Positions 9,033 through 18,783 are shown, numbered from the stretch's first letter. The stretch: DNA of 64,000 nt from Terriglobus roseus (GCF_900102185.1 NZ_LT629690.1:1984001-2048000), one strand, 5' to 3'. Program-made: numbers and translations. The notes: generated by a model not told the origin, from the sequence alone.

Positions 9033-9214
9033 TCAACGAGAACGCATCTGCAGTGCTTCCCCTGGTCGTACGTACTCCACCAACGCATGGGGTATGGCCC
9101 GTGCTGGCATTACAACATCTGCGATAACGCTGTATCTCGGGGCTTGGTTAAGCTCCATTGCGCATAAGTCCTTACGCGTTTTTTGTCTGAAGAGTTCTTA
9201 TTGGAGAGAGCACT

Positions 9215-12200
9215 GTGGGCAAGTTAACCGGTTCACTTACCGTGGCACTCACACTCGTGGCCGGCATTTTGCTCCAAACCGGGCACAAGAGTACTTCTGG
9301 CCCGACACATTCGAACACTTCAAGTACACCCCACGCCGGACAGGCGGCCAAGGGGGAAGGGCCATGGGTGGCATCTTGCCGATACTGGGCTGCTGTCGGA
9401 AACGCTGATACTCACTCACAACAAACGAACGAGACGGGCACCGCACCTTCCGAAACTGCAGGGGGGTGCGAATCCGAGGATGATACGACGGGATGGAATA
9501 TACCTTCACCCACCAAGACTTCCGACGACTCGGCGAATGAGCTTCCCGCAGACATAACCTCTATGATCGCGGTCGTCCCTGATCCTATCCACAGCGGTCT
9601 GGCTCTCGATTTCGATAGGACATTGGAATCCATTCTTCTTGCGGCAGCCGATAGTCACTATCTCAGTAGCTACTACTGGCTTCCCTGGCAGCAGCGTGCC
9701 AGCTCCACCGAATCCGATCAGAGCACAGATCCCCCGCATAGCAATCCGCAACGCGAACGTCAGCCGGGGTTGGTGGTTCTTCGCTATGTTCCGGAACCGC
9801 GCGAATGGCCGTCGCAAACTGTAAAAAGTGATGTCGCGAAATCGGCGCGCAACAAGTATTCATGGGGCAGCTATCGGAAGGTCGTCTATCTCTTCTTAGT
9901 TGCCGAGACACCCTCCCTGGGCATCAATGGCGAACAGCTTCAGAATGCCCTTCACTACGACCAATATCTTCAGAAGTCGTATGGCGCCCACCTATCCGTC
10001 CAACGCACCGAGAATGTCCTCTCGGTTATCGGGCCGTCCTATTCAGGTACGGCTGCTTCGTTATATGCGGGGTTGTCATCCGGTCTCCTAGCCCTCGGCA
10101 ATCCCAAGCTGTCCATTACGGGTGTCACCAGCACAGCCATCGCGTCACACGAGCTAGACCCTGCAGAGGAAGGCGTGTATCGCTCATTCGGCGAGAACAC
10201 TGGTTTTGAACAAGACCGCTTTCTTGAGGCTGTCTTCCGTTCTGGATTCGACTTGGGACGAGTAGCCATCCTATCGGAGTCTGGGACTGTGTATGGTTCC
10301 AGCACCGAAGAAGCACCTGCGGCTCCCTCCTCCAATCAGACCAAATGTCCTCCCGGTGGACGAGGCTGTTATCGGAAGGATGATGAACCTCTCACGGGCG
10401 CAGACGCAATCCTGAGTCTTCGATTCCCCCGTGAACTCTCACTCTTGCGTAACGCAAGCGCGAGCGATGAGAAAAGTTCGCCAGCGACTCCGACACCATA
10501 CCTTGGTTTGTCACTCAAGGGCGATGCGGCAGATGATACTGTCGAGCGCTTCTCTAAAACGCAAACGCCTCTCTCCATAGAGGCCCAGCTGATGGCTATT
10601 GCAAACCAACTTAGGAGTGCACGTACTCAATTCGTTCTGATTTCTGCGTCGAATATTTTGGATGATTTGTTTTTGGCGGAATTCCTACACCGGGCATGCC
10701 CTGATGCTCGATTGGTTATGTCCAGCGGTGGCGATCTTCTGTTCGAGCGCGAAGGTGAGAATGCGAGCTATGTAGGCTCTATCTCTATCTCTCCATATCT
10801 TCTATCGTCGTTGGATTCGGCACATCGCAACGGATGGATGCATTCGGACTATCACTCGGAATCGATTTACAACGCGGCCACGTTTGCATTTCGTGGAACA
10901 GCAGCAAAACCAGGATTCGCTTTGTCCGGGTATTCGAAGCAAGCGCCTCAGACCAATTCAAACGGGCTATCGAAAACTCATATACCCCTGTGGGCCTCAG
11001 TAGTCGGCACAGACAGTTACTATCCTCTCGCCGTATTGAATTGGTGCAGCAGCGACGATACAAGCCTCCTGCCAAGCATCTCAACAGACAAGATATCCGC
11101 TCCGAAGCTTACTCTATGCTCCGAAGCGGACGCGCTCAAAGGGAACAACAAAGGAGAGACGCAACCGTCGAATAAATCACTCCATGATTCTCTCGACGCG
11201 ACCTCTGAAATTGTTCCGGCCTTGTCATGGCATATTTTTGTTGGCTTTCTTTGCTTCGTCTGCATAGCCCATACCGTAGGGTTGCTCGTAGCAGACCTTT
11301 GGTCACCATTCAGCCGCGACCTCGCAATCGATCAGAATGATCTACCGAACCGTCGTGCGGTATACATCAACATCGGCGGTAGCGTGCTAGCCTCGCTGTC
11401 CGTTGTAACGTCCTATCCGTTGCTTCGCGTGAACGATTACTTCCGCGTTCCTGCCAGCTCATACTGGGAAGCCATTGCCCTACTCTTGGGTGCGGTGTTA
11501 GTGGTGGTCTCTACTGCTTGGAAGACGTGGCGCTATTTTTATCGTCCGAAGTGCAAGCCATATTGTTTCTTCAACTGTGTGTCAGTCATCGCCTTCTTTG
11601 GAATCGTGGCTGCGTGGGGCAGGATCTGCAGAAGTGACACGCTCTATGGATATCCATCGTTCTCAGGCCTCTATCACAGTGTTCGATGCCTGCAGCCTTT
11701 CAGCGGAGTCAGTCCGCTCTGTCCGGTCGCGCTGGTGTTAGCTGCCTGGTATCTATGGGCCGTGTACCAGGTTGCGAGACTGCGTTTCTCACACATTCAT
11801 CGACCGCGCCTTCCACGGCTTATTCCCGGTTCCCATTCGAAGAATGATGTCTATCCCTTGTTCGTTCCTGACGATGTTCTGGAAGCATGTGGCCGTCCCA
11901 GAAGTTGTTGCCTCTATAGCGATATCACTTGTCTACTGATCACTCGGGAACTTTTATCTCGTGTTACGCGGGAGATGAGCAGCACACAAGGGACATCGGC
12001 AGATCACAACAATCCAGCCACGGGCCGCTGGTTAGACATCCTCTTGGGCGCGGTTTATGTTGCCCTGTTTGTCTTCTGTCTCTTTCTTTTTCGCATTCAC
12101 AGCCTGGACTCCTTTGTATTCAGACCGTTGGTCGTTAAGTGGGGACCGACAATGTATGAAGCCTTACTCAAGGCATTGTTTTTCCCACTGCTTATGGTTG

Positions 12201-13189
12201 CCTTTGCAGGTTGGCTTCGTACGCTGTGCATCTGGGCCGCACTTAATCGGGGCCTATTGGAGCCGTTGGAGCGAATGCCGATCCGCTTCGCGTTTGACGG
12301 ATACAAGAGCGGCGGCTGGATGAGCATGCTTCGACAGAAGGGCCTGCACATCCGCTGGCGTGACATGTCTCGTTCCACTGAAGCCATCCGGCAGATTGTG
12401 CACCATCCTGATCTCGCGAATAACCCTGAACTTTTTGGGGAACTCTCAACTAAGTACCAGAGCATTGATCACGAAATTCGCACGCTGATGGAACACATCC
12501 ATGCGGGCAGAGGCACAGCAGCTTCTACAGAAAACCCGGCTGCGAAAGCAAGTACCTCCGCACCATGTCCGTCTGAACAGTTGTGGGACATGCCGGCGGA
12601 CAACAAAGATGTCTGCAGCATCTTCCACATCGAATCTGGCTATGCAGATTTTGCCACTAGCTTGATTCGACATTATCTCGCCGACCGGTGGGAACAACGG
12701 ATAGGTCCGCTGGAACGTCAGGCCGCGACGACTGCGGATGATAAAGAGGCGACCGCTCCGCGCCAAAACACCAGTCCGTCTCTTGAACACCTTGCCGAAG
12801 ACTTCATTGTCATCCGGTATGTTGCACTCATTCGTTCGGTGCTGCTGAACATGCGGTACCAAATGTTGACTGTTGGAACGACGTTTGTGCTGGCTTTGGT
12901 AGCGTGGAACTCGTTTCCTTTTGAGCCGCACGCATTTATGGATTGGGGCTTCACTCTGCTACTAGGTGCGTTGAGTATCGGATTTATCAGCGTTTTCGCC
13001 CAGATGCACCGCAGTGCAATCCTTAGTCGCATCACGGACACCACCCCCAACGAACTTGGATGGGATTTCTATCTACGATTGATCACATTCGGCGCAGTAC
13101 CGGTACTTACCTGGATTGCGTACGAGTTCCCACAAATAGGTGGAACCCTTTACAGGGCACTTCAGCCCAGTTTCCAGGCGCTCAATTAA
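9215..13189 (+). CDS. Giant membrane protein with periplasmic-binding-like ectodomain
   Basis: A 1324-residue protein starting at a GTG preceded by GGAGAG. Residues 1-22 form a signal or anchor helix. Residues about 70-660 are predicted to lie outside the membrane and resemble type-1 periplasmic ligand-binding folds: IGPSYSGTAASLYAGL, the YRSFGENTGFEQDRFLEAVF then FDLGRVAILSE stretch, and FVLISASNILDDLFLAEFL. From about residue 670 there are roughly seven hydrophobic helices, then a soluble loop (about 1015-1200), then three final helices near the C-terminus. I recognise no named family. It could be a large sensor or transporter-like receptor. It is transcribed away from the eCIS operon from the shared intergenic region. 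Confidence 0.75.
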   Translation: MGKLTGSLTVALTLVAGILLQTGHKSTSGPTHSNTSSTPHAGQAAKGEGPWVASCRYWAAVGNADTHSQQTNETGTAPSETAGGCESEDDTTGWNIPSPTKTSDDSANELPADITSMIAVVPDPIHSGLALDFDRTLESILLAAADSHYLSSYYWLPWQQRASSTESDQSTDPPHSNPQRERQPGLVVLRYVPEPREWPSQTVKSDVAKSARNKYSWGSYRKVVYLFLVAETPSLGINGEQLQNALHYDQYLQKSYGAHLSVQRTENVLSVIGPSYSGTAASLYAGLSSGLLALGNPKLSITGVTSTAIASHELDPAEEGVYRSFGENTGFEQDRFLEAVFRSGFDLGRVAILSESGTVYGSSTEEAPAAPSSNQTKCPPGGRGCYRKDDEPLTGADAILSLRFPRELSLLRNASASDEKSSPATPTPYLGLSLKGDAADDTVERFSKTQTPLSIEAQLMAIANQLRSARTQFVLISASNILDDLFLAEFLHRACPDARLVMSSGGDLLFEREGENASYVGSISISPYLLSSLDSAHRNGWMHSDYHSESIYNAATFAFRGTAAKPGFALSGYSKQAPQTNSNGLSKTHIPLWASVVGTDSYYPLAVLNWCSSDDTSLLPSISTDKISAPKLTLCSEADALKGNNKGETQPSNKSLHDSLDATSEIVPALSWHIFVGFLCFVCIAHTVGLLVADLWSPFSRDLAIDQNDLPNRRAVYINIGGSVLASLSVVTSYPLLRVNDYFRVPASSYWEAIALLLGAVLVVVSTAWKTWRYFYRPKCKPYCFFNCVSVIAFFGIVAAWGRICRSDTLYGYPSFSGLYHSVRCLQPFSGVSPLCPVALVLAAWYLWAVYQVARLRFSHIHRPRLPRLIPGSHSKNDVYPLFVPDDVLEACGRPRSCCLYSDITCLLITRELLSRVTREMSSTQGTSADHNNPATGRWLDILLGAVYVALFVFCLFLFRIHSLDSFVFRPLVVKWGPTMYEALLKALFFPLLMVAFAGWLRTLCIWAALNRGLLEPLERMPIRFAFDGYKSGGWMSMLRQKGLHIRWRDMSRSTEAIRQIVHHPDLANNPELFGELSTKYQSIDHEIRTLMEHIHAGRGTAASTENPAAKASTSAPCPSEQLWDMPADNKDVCSIFHIESGYADFATSLIRHYLADRWEQRIGPLERQAATTADDKEATAPRQNTSPSLEHLAEDFIVIRYVALIRSVLLNMRYQMLTVGTTFVLALVAWNSFPFEPHAFMDWGFTLLLGALSIGFISVFAQMHRSAILSRITDTTPNELGWDFYLRLITFGAVPVLTWIAYEFPQIGGTLYRALQPSFQALN

Positions 13190-13248
13190 TATTTTCACCA
13201 AAGTGTTTTAGAACGCCATTTCGCAGTGAACCGCAGCAGGAGGGCACG

Positions 13249-14574
13249 ATGATTCTTTACGATTGCCTCTACCCCACAATCAAAAGTGGATGGTATCAGC
13301 GCATGCGCTCATTTGCTGGCGCCTTCGCTGCATTTGGTGGCGATATGATCCTGCTTCCACCACCATTCCGCACAACCTACACGGGAGCTGACAATCGGAG
13401 CCTGGGATATGACCCAATCAGCGACCTCGACATAGGACAGTGGGATACCCTCCGCGGCGGCAGTGCCAATGATCTGCAGGCTCTTGCGAAGGAAGCGCTG
13501 CGCCATGGCGTGCGTTTGATCTTCGATTTGCCTTTGCATCAGTACGGTGCGCTTCCAGTGATAGAACGCAATGCTAGCGGCAAGCCTGATAAAACATTGG
13601 CTTATAAACCGTCTTCGGTATTTCAGGCCGCACCAGACGAAACCTTCGAACGCGCCGACGCTGACGGGTTACGTGTTCCTTACCAGCATTCGCAACCGTC
13701 GGATTATCTTCGCAAACTGAAGATTCAATGTATTGCATGGTTGATGAGCGTTTCGGCTGGCTCGGGATTCCGCCTGGATGAAGCGAAGGATGTAGACATG
13801 AATCTCACGCATCGGTTAGCCGCAGCGATTCCAGGGTTCAAAGTTGCTGAAGCATACACCGGGAGTAATGCGCAACTGGATGCATATCATCAACAATCCG
13901 GCCTACCCGTATTCGATTTCGGTAGCCACTTTGCTTATCGAGCTGTAAGCCAGGGAGCAGGACTGGATGCGTTGGTGTACATGGATCGCTACTGTCATTT
14001 CAATCCTTCTGCTGCAGTGCCATTCATAGAGAACCACGACACGGATGGCGCAGAAGGAGTGGTCAATTTCAAAGGCTGGTTCTATCTGGATGCCTGTACA
14101 CAGGCGGCCGTCGCTTGTGCAGTTTACGGTGGCGATTATGAGCGTTACGCTCTCGCTCCGCTGATCGATAACTACATGTGGATTGGCAAACGCCTCGCCG
14201 TAGGCAAGCAGGCTTACCACGTTGTTTCACCAGATGTCCTGATCTGGTCGCGCGACGGTGATGGTGGACCGATCGGCAACACCGCAGGTGTTTTGTGCGG
14301 CATCTCACGAGATCCATTCAATACACAATGGGTATGGACAGATACTCCGTGGCGCAACTGCTGGATAAAAAACTATGCGCGCAGCGGTGGTCCCAATGTT
14401 TGGGTATATGGCGATGGCCGAGCATGCATCCCCATTCCACCGAATAGCTATGGCCGTGCCGATAACGGAGTTGCATACAGTTTGTTGGGCCAGGACGGCG
14501 GTCTGCCCACTAACGAACTTCACATTCCCCTCGCGTATCCACTCGACTTCTCTCACATCACGGTGACTCTATGA
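13249..14574 (+). CDS. GH13 alpha-amylase-family glycosidase
   Basis: A 441-residue protein. The ATG at 13249 follows CAGGAGGG, which decides it over longer in-frame starts inside the upstream gene. GH13 conserved regions are visible: region I variant FDLPLHQ, region II GFRLDEAKD with the nucleophile Asp near residue 176, region III VAEAYTG with the acid/base Glu near 202, and region IV IENHDTDG near 262. This supports alpha-glucan cleavage or transglycosylation. There is no signal peptide, so it appears cytoplasmic unless exported another way. The stop overlaps the next gene's ATG (ATGA). Confidence 0.8.
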   Translation: MILYDCLYPTIKSGWYQRMRSFAGAFAAFGGDMILLPPPFRTTYTGADNRSLGYDPISDLDIGQWDTLRGGSANDLQALAKEALRHGVRLIFDLPLHQYGALPVIERNASGKPDKTLAYKPSSVFQAAPDETFERADADGLRVPYQHSQPSDYLRKLKIQCIAWLMSVSAGSGFRLDEAKDVDMNLTHRLAAAIPGFKVAEAYTGSNAQLDAYHQQSGLPVFDFGSHFAYRAVSQGAGLDALVYMDRYCHFNPSAAVPFIENHDTDGAEGVVNFKGWFYLDACTQAAVACAVYGGDYERYALAPLIDNYMWIGKRLAVGKQAYHVVSPDVLIWSRDGDGGPIGNTAGVLCGISRDPFNTQWVWTDTPWRNCWIKNYARSGGPNVWVYGDGRACIPIPPNSYGRADNGVAYSLLGQDGGLPTNELHIPLAYPLDFSHITVTL

Positions 14575-16289
14575 AACTGCTTGTTGTGTTCTTATTTGCA
14601 TCTTCGGTGCTTATGGCGCAGGTATCTACCAAGTCCTACGATGTGGCACGCACTTCTGAAACGCGCAGCGAGAAGACGCTCACCACCGCACGCGTGAGCA
14701 CTGGTCTGCAGATGCAGCCTCGAATTCCGTGCATTGGCGATGCGCGTGGTTGTGAAGCCCAACCGCTTATTGACGGCGTGGTCATGATCCTCGCTTCCGA
14801 GGCGAATGTGATCCGTGGTGTACGCCCCGAAGACGGCGCGGGGATATGGCAAACACCCACGTTATGCACGCCGGTTCGTTCAATTGCAGAGAACGATATG
14901 TGGCGTGTGAACGACCACTTTGGAATGTTAAGTACCGGCGTCATTGATGCGTCCACGCACAAGCTCTACCAGGTGGCGACGTGTTCGTCTGATGGAAGTG
15001 GCTCGCACCAGTCCATGACTCAACATATGTATGTCATCGATACGAGAACTGGTAATGTCCTCGCAAACACTTTGATCGACGCGACGAGTAATGGCCAACG
15101 CTACGCGACCGCACCACGTAAACAAAGAGCAGCCCTTGCTCTCTGGTCTCAGAATGGAACCAAATTTGTCGTTATAGCCGCTGGTTCATTCGCCGAAACC
15201 GGGGACAATGCCACGGGGTGGATTCTGGCCTTTGACACCTTTGACAATCAGGTTAAGGCTGCCATCTCCACACGCGCTGGTATCTGGATGTCCGGTGGTG
15301 GACCATCCATCGATGACGACGGTCTTATCTATCTCGGTGTAGGTAATGGGCCATTCAATGGAACAACGACATTTGGAGAAGCTGTTATTCAGTTGCAATT
15401 CACTCCACCCACTGCCACCGTTCCCGCCAAGCTAAGCGTTTTGCATGCTTGGGCTCCTTATTCAGATGCAGCAAGAACATGTGCCAATGCACAACTTACA
15501 CAACCCAAAGCCATGCTTATGAATAAAATCTCAGGCGATTCCGCGCCCACTGATCCACCACCTGGAGCGCGCATGCCGATGAACACGGATTGCGGTGCGC
15601 AATGGGGAGATCAGGACGCGCATTTATCCGGCACGCTTCTTCAAAAATCCCATCTCTATCTCACCGCAGGCAAGGATGGCATTGGATACCTGACAAGCAC
15701 CTCAAATTTTCCTGACAGTCATCCTGCTGACTTTGCCAACCCCAAGGCGAATTGTGCAAAGGTCAAGATGTATCAACTTGGATGGGATCTCGGTATGGAT
15801 TCCTGCCCCGCTTCCCTCCCAGGTCTAAATCGCTTTCCGGGCGGAAAGACAAGGCATATTCACTCGCCCTTGGCACAGTATCTAGCGCCAGACTCAACGC
15901 AGTATGTGCTGGCCTTTGCTGAGAACTCACCGCTCCAGGCATGGCGTGTCAACCAAGACGGAACCATGACGTACGTAGCACGCGGCACAGAGATGGCTTC
16001 CGCTCAATCCACAGCTCAGCATGGTGGGATGCCTGGAGGCTTCTGTTCAGTGAGTTCGGATCAAGGCGCGAACGCAATCGCATGGTGCGCCATTCCGGAT
16101 GGTGATGCAAATCGAACTGTTACCACGGGACGACTTGTTGCGTACGATCTAACGAATTTAACCGGAGGACAGATCCGCACTTTGTGGACCTCAGAGCAGT
16201 TTGTTTTCTCCAAGTTCTCTCAGCCTGTCGTCTACAACGGTCACGTATACCTCGCCGACTACGCGGGCAGCGTTATGCATTGGCGGTAG
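14571..16289 (+). CDS. Secreted PQQ-like beta-propeller protein
   Basis: A 572-residue protein with a signal peptide (KLLVVFLFASSVLMAQ). Repeated blade-like segments such as HKLYQVATCSSDG, HMYVIDTRTGNVLANTLI, TGWILAFDTFDNQVKA and DDGLIYLGVGNGPF suggest a quinoprotein-like/BamB-like propeller. Several cysteines (for example IPCIGDARGCEAQ) point to disulfides in the periplasm. No PQQ-ligand or haem-binding CxxCH motif was seen, so enzymatic activity is doubtful. It is translationally coupled to the GH13 gene and ends only 14 bases from the convergent dehydrogenase-like gene. Confidence 0.7.
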   Translation: MKLLVVFLFASSVLMAQVSTKSYDVARTSETRSEKTLTTARVSTGLQMQPRIPCIGDARGCEAQPLIDGVVMILASEANVIRGVRPEDGAGIWQTPTLCTPVRSIAENDMWRVNDHFGMLSTGVIDASTHKLYQVATCSSDGSGSHQSMTQHMYVIDTRTGNVLANTLIDATSNGQRYATAPRKQRAALALWSQNGTKFVVIAAGSFAETGDNATGWILAFDTFDNQVKAAISTRAGIWMSGGGPSIDDDGLIYLGVGNGPFNGTTTFGEAVIQLQFTPPTATVPAKLSVLHAWAPYSDAARTCANAQLTQPKAMLMNKISGDSAPTDPPPGARMPMNTDCGAQWGDQDAHLSGTLLQKSHLYLTAGKDGIGYLTSTSNFPDSHPADFANPKANCAKVKMYQLGWDLGMDSCPASLPGLNRFPGGKTRHIHSPLAQYLAPDSTQYVLAFAENSPLQAWRVNQDGTMTYVARGTEMASAQSTAQHGGMPGGFCSVSSDQGANAIAWCAIPDGDANRTVTTGRLVAYDLTNLTGGQIRTLWTSEQFVFSKFSQPVVYNGHVYLADYAGSVMHWR

Positions 16290-16303
16290 GTCGTCCGCAT
16301 TCA

Positions 16304-17356
16304 TCAGATAGTGGCGGCATCTGCAAGCGAAGCTTGTATCCCGAGAATCGATGCGTCAAGATCTTCCTTGGTTACGTGGTGACTATCAGCATTGGGATGT
16401 AATAGCCATCCCTTACAGCCAACGCTTACAGGCACGCCGAATGGGCAAGATATGCCACGCAATTCGCCCTGCAACATAACCTGCGCATGCACGCAACGTC
16501 CATCATCTTCCTTCCATGCGCGGATGATGTTAAGTACTGCATTCGCTGTCGCGTTCGGTGTTGAATGAATCGCGCTTGCCGTGACGAATGGTTCGATGAA
16601 GATACGTGCGTCAGGAAGTGCAGCCTCTGCCAGATGATAAGCCGACGCAATGTCGTCGTTTTGCAAGTGCAGCATGGATGCTTCCTGGAGACTAGCGACA
16701 CGCTCCATCAACGGCTGCTGTTGCGCGCGCTGTTCCAGCTCAGAAAGTCGTCCAAAGACCTTGTCATCATCACCTCGCAGACGGACGGAGTGCCACATTG
16801 GGATCATGTGACGACCATGCTCTCCCCACACACTGGCATGAACGTCATGTCGGCTGATCCCCAAACTACGCGCAATGGAACGGGCGAAACGAAGCGAATC
16901 TTGCTCTGCACCGATACCGATAATCCGCTTGCGGTCGATGGTGCGAGATAACTCCTGCACTGCGAGCTCCACGGGGTTACTCACCACTAGATAAGTTGCA
17001 GTGGGTAGGTGCTTGCCACATGCGCTAGCAATGTTCTGAAAGATGGGTAAATTGCCGCGCCCCATAACGCGTCTATCGGTGCAACCGGGAGGCATGGGGA
17101 CGCCCGCCGTCAACACAACCAGGTCTGCTTCGATGTCTTCCAATCGCGGAGTCACAGATATCGACACGCGCAAGTCATCAAAGGCGTCAAGCAAGTCCGC
17201 ACGCACGGCGAGCAGACGACCGTACGAACTGGATTCCCCGTGGCCCACAAGTTGGAGGCGATCACCGGGCTCCAGGATTCCGGAACGAAGAACATGCGCA
17301 CAAAGAGCGCTTCCCACATAGCCGGACGCGCCCAAGACTGCAATCGTAATAGACAT
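16304..17356 (-). CDS. Lactate/malate dehydrogenase-family oxidoreductase
   Basis: A 350-residue protein of the LDH/MDH superfamily. The NAD-binding motif is GASGYVGSAL near the start; substrate-loop residues lie in LTAGVPMPPG...RRVMGRGNL; VVSNPVEL corresponds to the TNPVD segment; EQDSLRFAR and the catalytic His in WGEHGRHMIPMW follow. AGGAAGG precedes the ATG. Substrate cannot be told from sequence. It lies 60 bases downstream of the RiPP-associated genes on the same strand, so it may be the last gene of that operon, or an independent metabolic gene. Confidence 0.8.
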   Translation of the reverse strand: MSITIAVLGASGYVGSALCAHVLRSGILEPGDRLQLVGHGESSSYGRLLAVRADLLDAFDDLRVSISVTPRLEDIEADLVVLTAGVPMPPGCTDRRVMGRGNLPIFQNIASACGKHLPTATYLVVSNPVELAVQELSRTIDRKRIIGIGAEQDSLRFARSIARSLGISRHDVHASVWGEHGRHMIPMWHSVRLRGDDDKVFGRLSELEQRAQQQPLMERVASLQEASMLHLQNDDIASAYHLAEAALPDARIFIEPFVTASAIHSTPNATANAVLNIIRAWKEDDGRCVHAQVMLQGELRGISCPFGVPVSVGCKGWLLHPNADSHHVTKEDLDASILGIQASLADAATI

Positions 17357-17416
17357 GGAATCCTTCCTATTGGCGGCGCCGGCGGCTGGAGGTTCCCGCC
17401 GGCACCATCTCGTGCG

Positions 17417-18040
17417 CTAGTTACGCTGCGCCTTCCACGGGGCGTGCTCTCCGTGAATGCCGTACATGCCGGACATTCCATCGGAAGTTACTTCGCCCCG
17501 GAACGTAAGAACATCACGGGTATCCGTGCTGAATTCAACGTGGTTTCCGTTGATCCAACCCTGCAGATGTCCCTTTTGGTTTGGTCCACGGAAGTTGCCC
17601 GTGAGAACGTTTCCATCCTGGTTGATCTGAACTTGCTTCAACGAGCTACCCGGCTGAGCTACGTTATATGCGTAGATAGTCCAGTTGCCACTGATGTTGA
17701 TGTTAGCCGGAGCGGGCGCCGAGGCGGGAGGAGCTGCCGGAGAAGCAGAGGGCGGTGCCATCTCTCCTTGGTTGGCATCTGCCTGATCGCCGGCTAGACC
17801 GATCTCCTGGTTCGCCTGTGCGAGCAGTTCTTTGGCACGCTGCGCATGGCCGCCCAAGTGCGAGTCGTTTTCACGTTGCGCTTCCGAAATACTCGAATAA
17901 GCCTGAATGACCGACTCCTGCGCGTGGGCCAGGTTGCCATGGCGCGAAGGGTCAACTGTAACGGTAGGCATTTGCGCATGAGCTACTGCGTAACTCATAG
18001 TTGCAAGGCCAAGGACAATGGCGAGCTTACTGTGTTTCAT
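17417..18040 (-). CDS. Secreted two-domain protein in the RiPP cassette
   Basis: A 207-residue protein from the ATG at 18038-18040 (AAAGGAT upstream); a longer frame would put 14 extra residues before the signal peptide. A signal peptide (LAIVLGLATMSYAVAHAQ) is followed by a helical domain of about 70 residues (NLAHAQESVIQAYSSISEAQ, AKELLAQANQEIGLAG), a Pro/Ala linker with PPSASPAAPP, and a C-terminal beta domain (ISGNWTIYAYNV, KQVQINQDGNVLTGNF, WINGNHVEF). The C-terminal part has lipocalin-like or ligand-binding beta-sheet character. Family not recognised. It is 32 bases downstream of the lipoprotein gene. Confidence 0.7.
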   Translation of the reverse strand: MKHSKLAIVLGLATMSYAVAHAQMPTVTVDPSRHGNLAHAQESVIQAYSSISEAQRENDSHLGGHAQRAKELLAQANQEIGLAGDQADANQGEMAPPSASPAAPPASAPAPANINISGNWTIYAYNVAQPGSSLKQVQINQDGNVLTGNFRGPNQKGHLQGWINGNHVEFSTDTRDVLTFRGEVTSDGMSGMYGIHGEHAPWKAQRN

Positions 18041-18072
18041 GATGTAGATCCTTTGCATTAATTGGCTCTGGG

Positions 18073-18783
18073 TTAGTTCCACAGAGCGGTAATAATCTGT
18101 CCCTGCTCATTCAGCAGGATGGTCATACGGTTAGGGTTCGATTCGAAGCTGCCCAAGCCATCGCCTTCGCGGATGACACGTAGGTTGCGAGGTAGGTCTT
18201 CTTCACGAATGAAGCCAGCCTTTGCGTCCGTCGGAACAGCCTGTCCCTTCGCTACGAAAATCTTGCCCTGGCAGTCCACACAATCCTTCGGAGTTGTGGC
18301 AGATACTGCGTAACCCGGCAGAGTGTTCAATGTGACGCGATTGGATGCGCCGTGAACACGCACCCCCTTGAAGGGGTGTCCGGGTTCAATCGTGAAGATA
18401 GCTTCCATTGCGGGATAAGCCGTGGGCGCGAAAACATCCTGCGGAGCTTCGGCAACAAACGCCAGATCGAGAATGCCGTCCGCGGGAATGCCACGCGTAA
18501 GCGGAACAAGCTGCGCGGATTCCCAACCTTCTGTTGAAGCCAGACCGCGTACTCGAATCACATCCAGTTGTGGGCCATGCGTGCTGCGCATAACTTCCAC
18601 GCTTGACACCCAGAACACAGGCGCGGTACTGGATGGTTCTTCGTAGGATGAAAAGTTAGGCTGCTGATCAGCAGCGGGTGGTGCTGCGGACTGCGTGTTT
18701 TGCGGCGCGCTTTGCGCCAACAAGCAGCCCGTAAGCAGAAGCTTTGCAGCGATGAATGTCGCGATTTTGAATTTCGTTTGCAT
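18073..18783 (-). CDS. Secreted protein/lipoprotein with I78-inhibitor-like C-terminus
   Basis: A 236-residue protein. The N-terminus contains a lipobox-like LLTGC with Cys20, but AQSAPQ could also be a signal peptidase I site. After a Pro/Ala/Gln-rich linker there is a beta-rich domain (residues about 55-165), a CVDC pair (168/171), and a C-terminal segment NLRVIREGDGLGSFESNPNR followed by MTILLNEQGQI (200-236). The last segment follows the peptidase-inhibitor I78 pattern 'vRvlrPGxxxTxDxxPxRLNvxlDxxGxI'. Family placement is by pattern memory only. It lies between the maturase (41-base gap) and the next secreted protein, in one operon. Confidence 0.65.
   Translation of the reverse strand: MQTKFKIATFIAAKLLLTGCLLAQSAPQNTQSAAPPAADQQPNFSSYEEPSSTAPVFWVSSVEVMRSTHGPQLDVIRVRGLASTEGWESAQLVPLTRGIPADGILDLAFVAEAPQDVFAPTAYPAMEAIFTIEPGHPFKGVRVHGASNRVTLNTLPGYAVSATTPKDCVDCQGKIFVAKGQAVPTDAKAGFIREEDLPRNLRVIREGDGLGSFESNPNRMTILLNEQGQIITALWN

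Larger units (their letters stand above)
8557..9214. other. Divergent intergenic region between eCIS and receptor-like gene
   Basis: About 660 bases with no supported coding frame. It must hold the promoter of the leftward eCIS operon, for which I see no clear -35/-10 pair, and the rightward promoter and inverted repeat listed separately at 8971-9032. Short open frames across it lack ribosome sites and recognisable protein sequence. Confidence 0.6.
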
